A stretch of DNA of 34,687 nucleotides from Geobacter sp. (GCA_009886125.1 VFJK01000188.1:1-34687); one strand, 5' to 3'; counted from the first letter of the stretch, positions 16,956-25,817 are shown. The notes: generated by a model from the letters alone, not told the origin. Numbers and translations are program-made.

Positions 16956-19010
16956 ATGTCTACCAAGTATCTCGATATCTTCCTGAAAGAGGCTGAAGAG
17001 CATATTGGATCGCTGCAGACACGTCTGCTTGTCCTGGAGAAAGAGCCGGGCAACGGTTCGCTTATCCATGAGCTGCTTCGCAATGCCCATACCTTGAAAG
17101 GTTCGGCGCGTATGCTCGGCTTTGAAGATATAAGCGTGATCGCCCACCGGATGGAGGATTTCCTCAAGGAGATGGAGGACGGGGAGCGCGCTGTCGATTC
17201 GGATTCTGTCGATCTTCTTCTGCAGGGTACCGATGCCATCAGCCGGATGATATCCGCCCTTGAAAAAGGGGTCGATTCACCCGTTGATGTCGAACGCTTC
17301 ATCGAGGCATTCGATAAGGGCTTGTCCACTTCTGACGCCATACTGCAAAGTCCGGCAGCAGAGACTGAAGTAATGGGAGACACGGTACGGGCAAGCGTAA
17401 AGACCCTGGACAGCCTGGTCAACCTTCTGGGTGAACTTATCATCAACAAAAAAAGATTTGAAGACAAGACATTGGAGCTGAAAACGCTCTGCAAGAACTC
17501 GGGAGGAACAGTCCCTGCTGCCAGGATAATGGAGTTCCAGCAGGCTCTTGATGAGGATGTCCTCTACCTGGGATATGTCATTCAGGAGCTTCATGCAGAA
17601 GCAATGGCTCTCAGGATGCTGCCGCTCAGGACAATAACCGATGGTTTCATCCGGATGGTCCGTGATCTCTCCAAATCACAGGGAAAAGAGGTTGATCTTG
17701 AGATCAGGGGAGAGCACATCGAGGTTGACCGGCTTCTTCTTGAGAGCCTCAAGCCGATGTTCCTCCATATGCTTACCAATGCTGTCGATCACGGGATAGA
17801 GCTTCCTGAAGAGAGGCTCGCACGGGGCAAGCCGCGGAAAGGGACAATACGGCTCTCTGCCCGTCATGAAGGGAACAGCGTCCTGATCGAAATACGTGAT
17901 GACGGCTCCGGAATGGATCCGGAGAGGATCAGGCAGACCGCTCTGAAGCGTGGAGTGATTAACAAGGAAGAGGCGGAGATGCTTCGCGATGATGAAGCGC
18001 TCTATCTCACCTTGCGCCCGGGTTTTTCTACCAGTGAGATTGTCACCGACATTTCCGGTCGTGGTGTCGGGATGGATGTCGTCAAGATGAGCATTGAAAA
18101 GGTCAAGGGGAACCTGACGCTGAAGAGCGAAGTCGGCGTCTACTCGGAGATCCAGCTTCGTCTTCCGCCTACCCTTGCTGTCATAGATGCCCTGATGGTC
18201 ACCTGCAGCGGCGAGCAGTATGCAATTCCGCTTTCCTATGTGCAGGAGACAATAAAAATTCGCGTGGAAGACATAGCAACAGTTGCCGGCAAGGAGATCG
18301 TCTCGGTACGGAACAGTTCAGTGCCGCTCTTCTCGCTCGCCACTATGCTGGGATTCGGGGAAAAGGGGGCGATAATCGCCGGCGGAAAAGTCTCTGCAGT
18401 CATACTCAAGCAGAGGGACCAGACAATCGCCTGTACGATCGATAAAAACAACGGCACTTCGGAAATAGTCGTGAAAAGTCTTGGGGGGCAGTTGAAGAAG
18501 GTGCGGCATACATTTGGCGCCACGATCATGGGTGATGGAAATCCGGCGCTTATTCTGGACGTGTCTGATATCTTCTCTTCAGCTGAAGGCGCATCAACCG
18601 CCGGGCTCCGCAAGGCCTTACAGCAGAGCCAGGTCTTTGTCTCACGAGGGAAAGTCCTTGTCGTCGATGATTCGATAACAACCAGAACCATGGAGAAAAG
18701 TATTCTGCTCTCTAACGGTTATGAAGTGACAATTGCGATCTCTGCCGAGGATGCTCTTGAGAAGGTGGCGGAAAACACTTTTGATCTTGTGATCTCGGAT
18801 GTCGAGATGCCGGGTCTGAACGGGTTTGAGCTTACTGCCCGGCTCCGCCAGATGGATGTCTACAGGAATGTTCCCGTGATCATAGTCTCTTCCCTGGCAA
18901 AGGACGAGCATAAGCGAAAGGCTATAGAGGCAGGTGCACAGGCGTACATCGTCAAGGGCGTTTTTGAGCAGGGGACACTGCTCGATACCGTTGAATCATT
19001 AATAGGCTGA
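16956..19010 (+). CDS. cheA: CheA-type hybrid histidine kinase with C-terminal receiver
   Basis: The 684-aa protein begins with an Hpt domain (H45 in AHTLKGSARM is the phosphohistidine). There is no evident P2 domain. Then come the dimerisation helices, the HATPase (N-box HMLTNAVDHGIE, DDGSGMD, GRGVGMDVVK), a CheW-like regulatory domain, and a receiver from about residue 565 (KVLVVDDS, VISDVEMPG). CheA-REC fusions occur in Wsp-, Frz- and Pil-type systems; the receiver often acts as a phosphate sink or modulator. It follows the receptor gene by 46 bases and precedes cheB. Confidence 0.93.
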   Translation: MSTKYLDIFLKEAEEHIGSLQTRLLVLEKEPGNGSLIHELLRNAHTLKGSARMLGFEDISVIAHRMEDFLKEMEDGERAVDSDSVDLLLQGTDAISRMISALEKGVDSPVDVERFIEAFDKGLSTSDAILQSPAAETEVMGDTVRASVKTLDSLVNLLGELIINKKRFEDKTLELKTLCKNSGGTVPAARIMEFQQALDEDVLYLGYVIQELHAEAMALRMLPLRTITDGFIRMVRDLSKSQGKEVDLEIRGEHIEVDRLLLESLKPMFLHMLTNAVDHGIELPEERLARGKPRKGTIRLSARHEGNSVLIEIRDDGSGMDPERIRQTALKRGVINKEEAEMLRDDEALYLTLRPGFSTSEIVTDISGRGVGMDVVKMSIEKVKGNLTLKSEVGVYSEIQLRLPPTLAVIDALMVTCSGEQYAIPLSYVQETIKIRVEDIATVAGKEIVSVRNSSVPLFSLATMLGFGEKGAIIAGGKVSAVILKQRDQTIACTIDKNNGTSEIVVKSLGGQLKKVRHTFGATIMGDGNPALILDVSDIFSSAEGASTAGLRKALQQSQVFVSRGKVLVVDDSITTRTMEKSILLSNGYEVTIAISAEDALEKVAENTFDLVISDVEMPGLNGFELTARLRQMDVYRNVPVIIVSSLAKDEHKRKAIEAGAQAYIVKGVFEQGTLLDTVESLIG

Positions 19011-19024
19011 TCAGGATACCGTTG

Positions 19025-20050
19025 ATGATAAGAATTCTCATTGCTGATGACTCTCTGCTGGTACGAACGATTCTGCGTGACGCCCTGAACTCTTCAGGCG
19101 ATATGCGGGTTATCGGTGAGGCCGGTGATGGAGCAGAAGCTGCACATCTTGTCGAAGTACTGAAGCCGGACATTGTCATCATGGATATCCTCATGCCGGT
19201 CATGGGAGGATTGGAAGCCACGGAGACCATTATGGCGAAGTCTCCCGTCCCGATTCTGATTCTTTCGTCCACACTTGATGACAAGGACGTCAAGCTTGCC
19301 TTTACCGCCATAAAGAAGGGTGCGCTGGATGTCATGGGAAAGCCCTCCCTGAATGGTGCAGCAAGTCAGGAGGAGTTCATCTCCAGGCTTTTTGAAAAGA
19401 TCAGGCTGCTGTCTCGTATCAAGGTGATCCATCATATCCAGAGGAGTAAAGGGCCTGCTGTAACTGTCCCTGTTAAAGGTTCATTCCGCACTATTCTTGC
19501 TATCGGGGCATCAACAGGAGGCCCCAAGGCAGTCATGAGTATCGTGAAGAGTCTGCCGGCAGGATTCAAAGGTGCAGTGTTTATCGTCCAGCATATCTCT
19601 TCCGGTTTTGCAAAAGGCTTTGCACACTGGCTTGATCTGGAAAGCCATATTCCGGTGCGTCTTGCAAGGAGCGGTGATATTCCGCTACCCGGTGAAGTAC
19701 TGGTAGCGCCGACAGATTGCCATATGGTTCTTGAAAACGGAGCAATACGGTTTCTGGATACGCCGCCGGTAAACTGCTGCAGGCCCTCCATCGATGTGTT
19801 TTTCAACTCGATCGCCCCTGGAAAGGCGCGGGATACCGTGGGGGTACTTCTTACGGGTATGGGGAAAGATGGTGCTCAGGGCCTTTCGAAGCTGAGGTCG
19901 AGCGGGGCACTTACCATAGTTCAGGATGAAAAGAGCTGTGCAGTCTTCGGTATGCCTAAAGCAGCAATCGCCCTGGGTGCAGCTGATGAAGTACTTAATA
20001 TTGATGAAATACCTGATGCGGTTTCAAGAAATTTCTGCAATGCAAATTGA
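19025..20050 (+). CDS. cheB: CheB-type protein-glutamate methylesterase
   Basis: The 341-aa protein has an N-terminal receiver (DD at 8-9, phosphoacceptor D54 in IVIMDILMP) and a C-terminal methylesterase. The catalytic triad is visible: Ser in AIGASTGGP, His in IVQHIS, Asp in GMGKDGA. It removes receptor methyl groups in balance with CheR. The ATG at 19025 is chosen over the TTG directly before it. Its stop overlaps the AAGGAGG ribosome binding site of the next gene. Confidence 0.93.
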   Translation: MIRILIADDSLLVRTILRDALNSSGDMRVIGEAGDGAEAAHLVEVLKPDIVIMDILMPVMGGLEATETIMAKSPVPILILSSTLDDKDVKLAFTAIKKGALDVMGKPSLNGAASQEEFISRLFEKIRLLSRIKVIHHIQRSKGPAVTVPVKGSFRTILAIGASTGGPKAVMSIVKSLPAGFKGAVFIVQHISSGFAKGFAHWLDLESHIPVRLARSGDIPLPGEVLVAPTDCHMVLENGAIRFLDTPPVNCCRPSIDVFFNSIAPGKARDTVGVLLTGMGKDGAQGLSKLRSSGALTIVQDEKSCAVFGMPKAAIALGAADEVLNIDEIPDAVSRNFCNAN

Positions 20051-20061
20051 AGGAGGCTTTT

Positions 20062-20436
20062 ATGGCAGGCAAAAAAATCCTGGTGATAGACGATAGCGAA
20101 CTGGTTCTGGCTATGGCAAGTGACGCTCTCAAGGGTGCCGGGTATGAAGTGTTCACTGCAACAAACGGGATCGAAGCAAACAGCTTCATCTTCTCTACGA
20201 CAAGCAGACCCGACCTTATTATTATGGATATAATGATGCCTCTTCTTGACGGGAACAAAAAAGCGAAAATCCTGAAAGAAAAGGATTTCAGTAAAGATAT
20301 TCCGATCATGTTTATCTCTTCCAAGAGTGAAGCCGAGCTTGAAAAACTTGTTGAAGAGTCGGGAGCAGACGGCTATATCACCAAGCCGTTCACCAGCCAG
20401 GGGATTGTAAACTCTGTCCGGACAGTTCTGAAGTAG
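20062..20436 (+). CDS. single-domain response regulator, CheY-like
   Basis: The 124-aa protein is one receiver domain: acidic pair D10/D11, phosphoacceptor D56 (LIIMDIMMP), a Ser at the Thr/Ser position (MFISSKS) and Lys in YITKPF. There is no output domain, so it works through protein contact, as CheY does. A strong AAGGAGG lies five bases before the ATG, and it is the last gene of the operon. Because the flanking gene on the other strand is a diguanylate cyclase, this regulator is a candidate link to c-di-GMP output. That is inference only. Confidence 0.9.
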   Translation: MAGKKILVIDDSELVLAMASDALKGAGYEVFTATNGIEANSFIFSTTSRPDLIIMDIMMPLLDGNKKAKILKEKDFSKDIPIMFISSKSEAELEKLVEESGADGYITKPFTSQGIVNSVRTVLK

Positions 20437-20463
20437 ACGCAGCCGTATATTTAATCCTGAAAA

Positions 20464-20660
20464 CGGCAGTTGGAAGTTGCCGAAATGAGAGCCTCAGGGC
20501 TATTTCGTTGCAATTCTTAGTGAAATTGAGCGTAAACAGCCGATATTGTCTGAACCCGAAGGGTGAGAACATACACAGAACCTTTGGCGGCTGTAGCTCA
20601 ATGAGCTTAGAAGTGCAGAAATAGCACGTCCGCTCGAATGCAGGCAGCTTTCAACTGCCG
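20464..20660. repeat. structured dispersed element, copy A
   Basis: This 197-bp element sits between the convergent response regulator and diguanylate cyclase genes. Terminal arms (CGGCAGTTGGAAGTTGCCG, 20464-20482, against 20642-20660) are complementary at 16 of 19 positions. Internal pairs include GCTATTTC with GAAATAGC, a TGCA-centred stem, CAGCCG with CGGCTG, and a small ACCC-GAA-GGGT hairpin. The blocks GAGAGCCTCAGGGC, GCCGATAT(T)GTCTGA, CGGCTGTAGC and GCTCGAATGCAGGC recur in copy B at 27243-27417 in the opposite orientation. No ORF is present. The remainder of the gap 20437-20682 shows nothing else. Confidence 0.8.
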
Positions 20661-20682
20661 AATCTAGGTTATTTGCCAGGTC

Positions 20683-21915
20683 TCAGCTACAGACCTGATT
20701 CCTCCCCTTGCTTTTCGCACGGTAAAGCGCCTTGTCTGCAGCTTTCATGACTTCTGCCGGCCCCCCCTGCCTTTCGCCCGATTCGGCAACGCCTATGCTG
20801 ATGGTGACAGAGACCTCGGTTAAGCCGCTTTTGCTCCCCCGTTTGCCCTCCCCCTGCTTTGCATCCCTGGGTCTGTCGTCGTTTCTGATAGCAAGACTGT
20901 ACCCTTCGATCGCCCTTCTCAGCTCTTCAAGATGAGGGAGGGCATCTGCGCTCCTCTTCCCCGGAAAAAGCACGGTGAACTCTTCTCCTCCATAGCGGAA
21001 TGCCTTGCCGTTTCCACCTACCGACATCATCTTCTTGGCCACCATCTTGAGGACCTGATCCCCGACATCGTGCCCATAGGTATCGTTGAAACGCTTGAAA
21101 TGATCTACATCCAGCATGGCAACTGCATAGCGTCTCCCCAGACCGTGAAGGTTTTCATTCAGCGCCCTCCTCGAGGGCATGCCGGTCAGGTCGTCTCTGA
21201 ACGCCATGTTGTAGGAGTCCTGGAGGATGCTTAACGTGATGATCAATCCTGCTGCAAAGCAGAAGAGTGGAGGGATGTCAGGTGAGGTGATTTTTGAGAG
21301 TGTTATGACCACCGCCGTAAGGGCTCCGAGGAGACCGCTTTCTATGGGCAGCTGGCGTTTAACGGTCAGTGATGCGATGAGGAGAATGAAGAGCGATGCG
21401 AGGAGGAGCAGCGGCTGAGGAAGGAGGAGTCTGTCGAGTACTGCAAACGGAAACAGCTTGCGGGTAAGCAGCGGGAGCAGCTCTTCAAAATAGTGCCGGA
21501 ACAGAAGCCACACTGAGGCTGTCTGGATAAGTATAAAGCCGAGGCGGAGTCTTCCTGCAACTGAAAAGACACCTTTTTCCCGCATTGCGGCCAGCAGGGC
21601 AAAGTTGAAGGGAAGCAGCAGTGAAAGGCCGAGATACAGCCCCTGATGGTCAAAGCCGATGATCCCTTCGCTGAGATGTGTCCTGGATAAAAAGTAGAGA
21701 ATGCTGATAAGAAGAAGCGCTGTGAATGGCCGCCCGCGGTGGAAATGAACCGAGAGGAACATCCCGATCATTGCGGAAAGATAGGGGGATATCAGTAACA
21801 GCTCTCTGTGTGCAGGGGTAAGTTCGGCCAGTTTCGGCAGCATGAAAAAAGCAGCAGCCAGTAGTGCCAAAGGTACAGAAAATATAAGAGTCTTTTTTGC
21901 TGTCACTTTAACCAC
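20683..21915 (-). CDS. membrane-bound GGDEF diguanylate cyclase
   Basis: The 410-aa protein has an N-terminal half with about seven hydrophobic segments and no recognised sensor name. Residues about 240-410 are a GGDEF domain with FRDDLTGMPSRRAL, AMLDVDHFKRFNDTYGHDVGD, RYGGEEF (active-site signature) and SIGVAES. The signature is intact, so c-di-GMP synthesis is expected. The RxxD product-inhibition site just before GGEEF is absent. A charged insert of about 20 residues (rich in Lys, Arg, Asp) interrupts the domain after the signature. The start is GTG at 21915. It is convergent with the chemosensory operon, with only copy A of the structured repeat between. Confidence 0.87.
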   Translation of the reverse strand: MVKVTAKKTLIFSVPLALLAAAFFMLPKLAELTPAHRELLLISPYLSAMIGMFLSVHFHRGRPFTALLLISILYFLSRTHLSEGIIGFDHQGLYLGLSLLLPFNFALLAAMREKGVFSVAGRLRLGFILIQTASVWLLFRHYFEELLPLLTRKLFPFAVLDRLLLPQPLLLLASLFILLIASLTVKRQLPIESGLLGALTAVVITLSKITSPDIPPLFCFAAGLIITLSILQDSYNMAFRDDLTGMPSRRALNENLHGLGRRYAVAMLDVDHFKRFNDTYGHDVGDQVLKMVAKKMMSVGGNGKAFRYGGEEFTVLFPGKRSADALPHLEELRRAIEGYSLAIRNDDRPRDAKQGEGKRGSKSGLTEVSVTISIGVAESGERQGGPAEVMKAADKALYRAKSKGRNQVCS

Positions 21916-21934
21916 AAAGGGAGGAGCTCCTCTT

Positions 21935-22555
21935 TCAGCGCTCGGACAGCGCCAGTTTTAAGCCGAGTGAAGCAAAGACGCCGGCGGTAAGCCAGTCAAA
22001 ATACCGCGAAAAAACAGGTTTAGAGAGAAGATACCGACCGATTGTCCCTGAAAACCAGCCGATAAGAGAGAATATCACGACCGCCTGTATCATGAAGAGC
22101 ATCCCCAGCAGCAGCATCTGCACAGGGAGATGCCCGGAGGATGGTGTAACGAATTGCGGCAGGAATGCGAGGAAGAAGAGCGCCACCTTCGGGTTCAGCA
22201 CATTCATGATAAAGCCTCTCCGGAAAAGCGCAGACACCGGAAGGCTCTCTTTCGGGCCAAGGGTGATCGATGACCGGGTCAGAAGCGTTCTGACTGCCAG
22301 ATAGAGAAGATAGATCGCCCCGGCATATTTTAAAAGATTGAAGGCAACTGCCGAAGAGTAGAAAAGCGCTGATATGCCGAGTGCCGCTGCTGTTGAATGG
22401 ATGCTGATCCCGCTGCACATCCCGAACGCGGTCACTATGGCAGCTTTTCTCCCCCTGGTTATCCCCTGGGTAATGACAAATATATTGTCCGGCCCGGGAG
22501 AAATGGTAAGAGCCATGGATGCACAGAGAAAAACGAAAAGAGCGTAGAGAGTCAT
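21935..22555 (-). CDS. LysE/RhtB family exporter
   Basis: The 206-aa membrane protein has about six hydrophobic segments and the family N-terminus SMALTISPGPDNIFVITQGI. RRGFIMNVLNPKVALFFLAFLPQF is the other conserved stretch. Members export amino acids such as homoserine, threonine or lysine; the substrate cannot be assigned. It lies 20 bases upstream of the diguanylate cyclase on the same strand and may be co-transcribed with it. Confidence 0.9.
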   Translation of the reverse strand: MTLYALFVFLCASMALTISPGPDNIFVITQGITRGRKAAIVTAFGMCSGISIHSTAAALGISALFYSSAVAFNLLKYAGAIYLLYLAVRTLLTRSSITLGPKESLPVSALFRRGFIMNVLNPKVALFFLAFLPQFVTPSSGHLPVQMLLLGMLFMIQAVVIFSLIGWFSGTIGRYLLSKPVFSRYFDWLTAGVFASLGLKLALSER

Positions 22556-22591
22556 GAGAGGACCATTTAAAAAAGCCGGATGCCGGTAACA

Positions 22592-22619
22592 AAAAAACCC
22601 CGTTTATGCGGGGTTTTTT
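22592..22619 (-). terminator. rho-independent terminator of the HU gene
   Basis: An 11-bp stem (CGGGGTTTTTT with its complement) has a six-base loop and a T-run on the minus strand. It lies just after the hup stop codon and before the RhtB-type gene. Confidence 0.9.
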
Positions 22620-22641
22620 CGAAACGTGCTGTCAGGCGGAA

Positions 22642-22926
22642 TTATTTCTTCTTGGAAGCAACAGCATCCTTGAGAGCCTTGCCCGGGCGGAACTTGGGAA
22701 CCTTGGCAGCAGCAATCTTGATCTCTTTGCCTGTCTGCGGATTACGACCTGTGCGAGCTTTGCGGGTCGAGACTTCGAAGCTGCCGAAGCCGACCAGGGT
22801 CACTCTGTCGCCCTTTTTGAGCGCGTCAGTTACTGCGGCGATGAATCCGCCGACGGCTTTTTCTGCTGAAGCTTTCGTAAGAGCTGCCGATTTAGCTACT
22901 GCATCAATGAGTTCTGCCTTGGTCAT
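22642..22926 (-). CDS. hup: DNA-binding protein HU
   Basis: The 94-aa protein is a canonical HU/IHF-family DNA-bending protein: [11 protein letters not shown] at the start, [11 protein letters not shown], then the DNA-arm [14 protein letters not shown] and [11 protein letters not shown]. Closeness to HU and not to IHF is judged from overall pattern. It has its own promoter and terminator, so it is a single-gene unit. AGGAGGG lies close before the ATG on the minus strand. Confidence 0.95.
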   Translation of the reverse strand: MTKAELIDAVAKSAALTKASAEKAVGGFIAAVTDALKKGDRVTLVGFGSFEVSTRKARTGRNPQTGKEIKIAAAKVPKFRPGKALKDAVASKKK

Positions 22927-22961
22927 GTTAGCCCTCCTGCTGAAAAGTTAAATTTTGAATT

Positions 22962-22989
22962 ACTATAAACTCATTTTTGCTCTTTGCAA
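22962..22989 (-). promoter_or_regulatory. sigma-70 promoter of hup
   Basis: On the minus strand, TTGCAA (22989-22984) and TATAGT (22967-22962) are 16 bases apart, with AT-rich DNA upstream. The leader to the ATG is about 30 bases and includes AGGAGGG. Confidence 0.7.
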
Positions 22990-23056
22990 GAGAATATTTT
23001 GTGCTCTTAAAATTATTTTCGTTTCTTAAAGCCGCGCTTAAAGCCGATTCACAACA

Positions 23057-25522
23057 TTACTTTGGTTCAGTTCCCCTGATGAAGCACTCTTGCAGGCTCC
23101 CTTCGCTCCCCTCCCGCGCCAGTCGGCCCGTTTTGGGGTTGATATGAGCAAAAACTATGTCTGGAGGAGGAGTGAAATTCTGGGCCGGCATCCCGGCTAC
23201 CGAGCGCTGCATGAACTCGGTCCATATCGGTGCTGCTGCCTGTCCACCGGAACCGCCTGGACCGAGCGAACGCTCCTGGTCAAAACCGACCCATACACCT
23301 GCTACCAGCTGCGGGATGAAGCCGACAAACCAGGCATCCTTGCTCTCGTTAGTTGTCCCTGTTTTCCCGGCAACGGGCCTTCCGACCGCTTTTGCGCGCT
23401 GGCCTGTGCCGCTGTTTACCACGCTCTGCATCAGATTCGTTATGACATAGGCGACTTCGGGAGAGACCGCCTGTACCGGCGGCGGTAAAGGTGACGGGGC
23501 GGCAGTTCCGGCAGGAGCCGAGACCTCCGGAGAAGCGGGAGCTGTTTTCCCCGGCACTTCATTGTCCCCGGTTATGGTTATCCTGACTGCAGTAGTGTTG
23601 TTGGAAAAAGGAGTGAGCGTCGGAGTCGGGATCTCCTCCAGCACTTTACCATCACGGTCAGTAACCTTTGTTATGAAGTAAGGGGTCACACGATACCCGC
23701 CTGAAGCATACACCCCGTAAGCTGCGGTGAGCTCCTGCGGAGTGACGCTGGAAGCTCCCAGGGCAAGGGCGAGGTTTGGGTCCAGAGGAGATGCGATTCC
23801 GAGTTTCTTTGCAAATTCTACAGCAGTAGAAGCTCCGATCTTTTCAAGGATCTTGATGCTGACACTATTGATCGAGTTGGTCAGAGCTTCCCGCATGGTG
23901 ACATTCCCGCGATAGATATTGTCGTAGTTCTTCGGCTTCCACAGTTTGCTCATGCCGCTGTCATATTCGACCGGAGAGTCCTCGATGATTGATGCGGCGG
24001 TCATGCCGCTCTCGATGGCAGCGCCGTAGATTATCGGTTTGAAAGCCGAACCCGGGTTTCTTTTTGCCTGGGTGGCCCGGTTGAACTGGCTCTTCTTGAA
24101 GTCATAGCCGCCGACCATCGCTTTGACACCGCCGGTCCGCGGGTCCATGGCAAAGAGCGCAGCCTGAGCTTCAGGTGTCTGGTCTAGGACAAAAACTGCA
24201 CCTTTCTTTTCGCTGTCAGGGGTCATGACCTGAACCTCTACGACGCACCCCAGAGAGAGCCCCTTCACTTTGTCCGGGATCTTTCCGAAGCTGTTCTGGA
24301 GGAGAAGCTTGCCTGCCCAGGCCATATCCTTCTTGTGAAGGGTGCCGAGCCTGTCGCCGACCCGTATGGTCACGTCACCGTGAGCCGGATCGACGGCAGT
24401 AACAACCCCCTGGTATGAGCCTCCCTGCTTCAACGAGGCAATGTCTATCCCGTCTTCGGTCTTTTTGCAGAAAGCATCGACCTCGGACTCCTTGAGATAT
24501 TTTATCGGCCCCCTGAACCCCTGCCGCTTGTCCAGTGCCTTGAGCCCGTTTACAACAGCATCATAGGCACCCTTCTGCATCTCGGCGTTCATGGTCGTAT
24601 AGATCTTGAGCCCCTGCTTGTACAGCATCTCCTCCCCGTATTTCTCTTCGAGCTGGATCCTGATATGCTCCAGGAAATAGGCGGACTGATCATTATTAAC
24701 CTTCTTCATGGAGCTGATGATTATCGGGGTGCTCTTGGCGTGGTCGGCTTCAGCCTGGGTTATGTAACCCTCCTTGACCATCCGCTCAAGCACATAATGC
24801 TGACGCTCCTTTGCCTTTGCCATGTTCTTGATCGGCGAGTAGCTGTTCGGCGCCTTCGGCAGACCGGCCAGCATGGCCATCTCGGCAAGATTCAGCTGCT
24901 CCACGTTCTTGGCAAAATACGTCTCGGCTGCCAGCTGGACCCCGTATGAACCGGCACCCATGTAGATCTGATTCAGATAGATGTAGAGTATCTCGTCTTT
25001 CGAGAGCTTCTTCTCCATCTTTGTCGCGAGGATGGCTTCTTTCAGTTTGCGGGAGAACTTCTTTTCAGGGGTGAGAAGCATCGATTTAGCCACCTGCTGG
25101 GTGATAGTCGAAGCCCCCTCCTTTTTCCGGAGGTGGACTATGTTCTTGACCATCGCCCGCAGTATGCCGAGGTAGTCGAGCCCTTTGTGCTGATAGAAGT
25201 TCGAGTCCTCTGCTGCGACAAAAGCCTGAATCAATCTGCGCGGCAGCTTGTTGACCTCGATCACCTTTCTCCGTTCAAGGAAGAACTCGCCCACCAGAAT
25301 ACCGTTGTCCCCGAAGACCTGGGTCACTATGGGGGGTTTGTAGTCGGCAAGCCGGTCGACTTTCGGCAGGGTGATAGAAAGGTAGAAGATGTAGATGAAC
25401 AAGGCGCTGAGCAGGATCGCCCCCAGGGCTACCACTGCAAACAGAATCTTTTTGCGGAAGTCGCCCCCCTGCTGGCGAGGAAGTTTTCTGTTTACGTGCT
25501 GCTGTCCCTGATAAAGCTGCAT
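23057..25522 (-). CDS. mrcA: class A penicillin-binding protein (PBP1A type)
   Basis: The 821-aa bifunctional murein synthase has one membrane anchor (about 26-50). A glycosyltransferase domain follows, with E105 in AAEDSNFYQHKG, the EGASTITQQVAKS motif and LNQIYMGAGSYGVQ. An OB-like middle region and a transpeptidase domain come next: active-site S492 in PGSAFKP, a SIN motif and K720 in KTGTT. A Pro/Ala-rich stretch of about 40 residues sits between the last two motifs, an insert compared with many PBP1A proteins. It polymerises and cross-links peptidoglycan in the periplasm. Confidence 0.92.
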   Translation of the reverse strand: MQLYQGQQHVNRKLPRQQGGDFRKKILFAVVALGAILLSALFIYIFYLSITLPKVDRLADYKPPIVTQVFGDNGILVGEFFLERRKVIEVNKLPRRLIQAFVAAEDSNFYQHKGLDYLGILRAMVKNIVHLRKKEGASTITQQVAKSMLLTPEKKFSRKLKEAILATKMEKKLSKDEILYIYLNQIYMGAGSYGVQLAAETYFAKNVEQLNLAEMAMLAGLPKAPNSYSPIKNMAKAKERQHYVLERMVKEGYITQAEADHAKSTPIIISSMKKVNNDQSAYFLEHIRIQLEEKYGEEMLYKQGLKIYTTMNAEMQKGAYDAVVNGLKALDKRQGFRGPIKYLKESEVDAFCKKTEDGIDIASLKQGGSYQGVVTAVDPAHGDVTIRVGDRLGTLHKKDMAWAGKLLLQNSFGKIPDKVKGLSLGCVVEVQVMTPDSEKKGAVFVLDQTPEAQAALFAMDPRTGGVKAMVGGYDFKKSQFNRATQAKRNPGSAFKPIIYGAAIESGMTAASIIEDSPVEYDSGMSKLWKPKNYDNIYRGNVTMREALTNSINSVSIKILEKIGASTAVEFAKKLGIASPLDPNLALALGASSVTPQELTAAYGVYASGGYRVTPYFITKVTDRDGKVLEEIPTPTLTPFSNNTTAVRITITGDNEVPGKTAPASPEVSAPAGTAAPSPLPPPVQAVSPEVAYVITNLMQSVVNSGTGQRAKAVGRPVAGKTGTTNESKDAWFVGFIPQLVAGVWVGFDQERSLGPGGSGGQAAAPIWTEFMQRSVAGMPAQNFTPPPDIVFAHINPKTGRLAREGSEGSLQECFIRGTEPK

Positions 25523-25555
25523 CCGGAAGAACCCCTTGGTAATAAACTTTGAACC

Positions 25556-25716
25556 TACGTAACCGTCGGGAGCCGTCTCTCACTACAACGCCTCTGCTTC
25601 TGCACCAACAGTGGTTTGCTCCGCAGCGAAGAAGATCAGCGGCAGTGTCGATTTTGGCGACATCTGGCCATGTGCCCCGGCCATTTCCGTTCGAACCGGC
25701 TCCCGACGGTTACGTA
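25556..25716. repeat. hairpin-bounded 161-bp element before mqnL
   Basis: Perfect 20-bp inverted arms (TACGTAACCGTCGGGAGCCG at 25556-25575 and its complement at 25697-25716) enclose 121 bp without a recognisable gene. It lies in the 311-base divergent gap between mrcA and mqnL, where both promoters must be. I could not align the inside with copies A or B of the other element beyond short words such as GGCCATTTC. Confidence 0.85.
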
Positions 25717-25781
25717 TTCAGACATAAATTCTATGCATTATCGCAGATTGAGTTACGAATACAAGCAGAAACAGGCAGGCG

Positions 25782-25817
25782 ATGGACCTTAAAAACCTTG
25801 TCTGGGAGGCGCTGTAG
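25782..25817 (+). other. 11-codon mini-ORF upstream of mqnL
   Basis: ATG at 25782 reads MDLKNLVWEAL then TAG, 16 bases before the mqnL ATG; AGGCAGG lies before it. The peptide resembles the start of MqnE/MqnC-type radical SAM proteins, so it may be the stub of a lost gene. It could also be a leader peptide or chance. Confidence 0.25.

Noticed and set aside
20464-20660. c-di-GMP (GEMM) riboswitch, suspected because of the neighbouring GGDEF gene
   Set aside because: The conserved GEMM core is absent and the element does not lie upstream of a gene on either strand.
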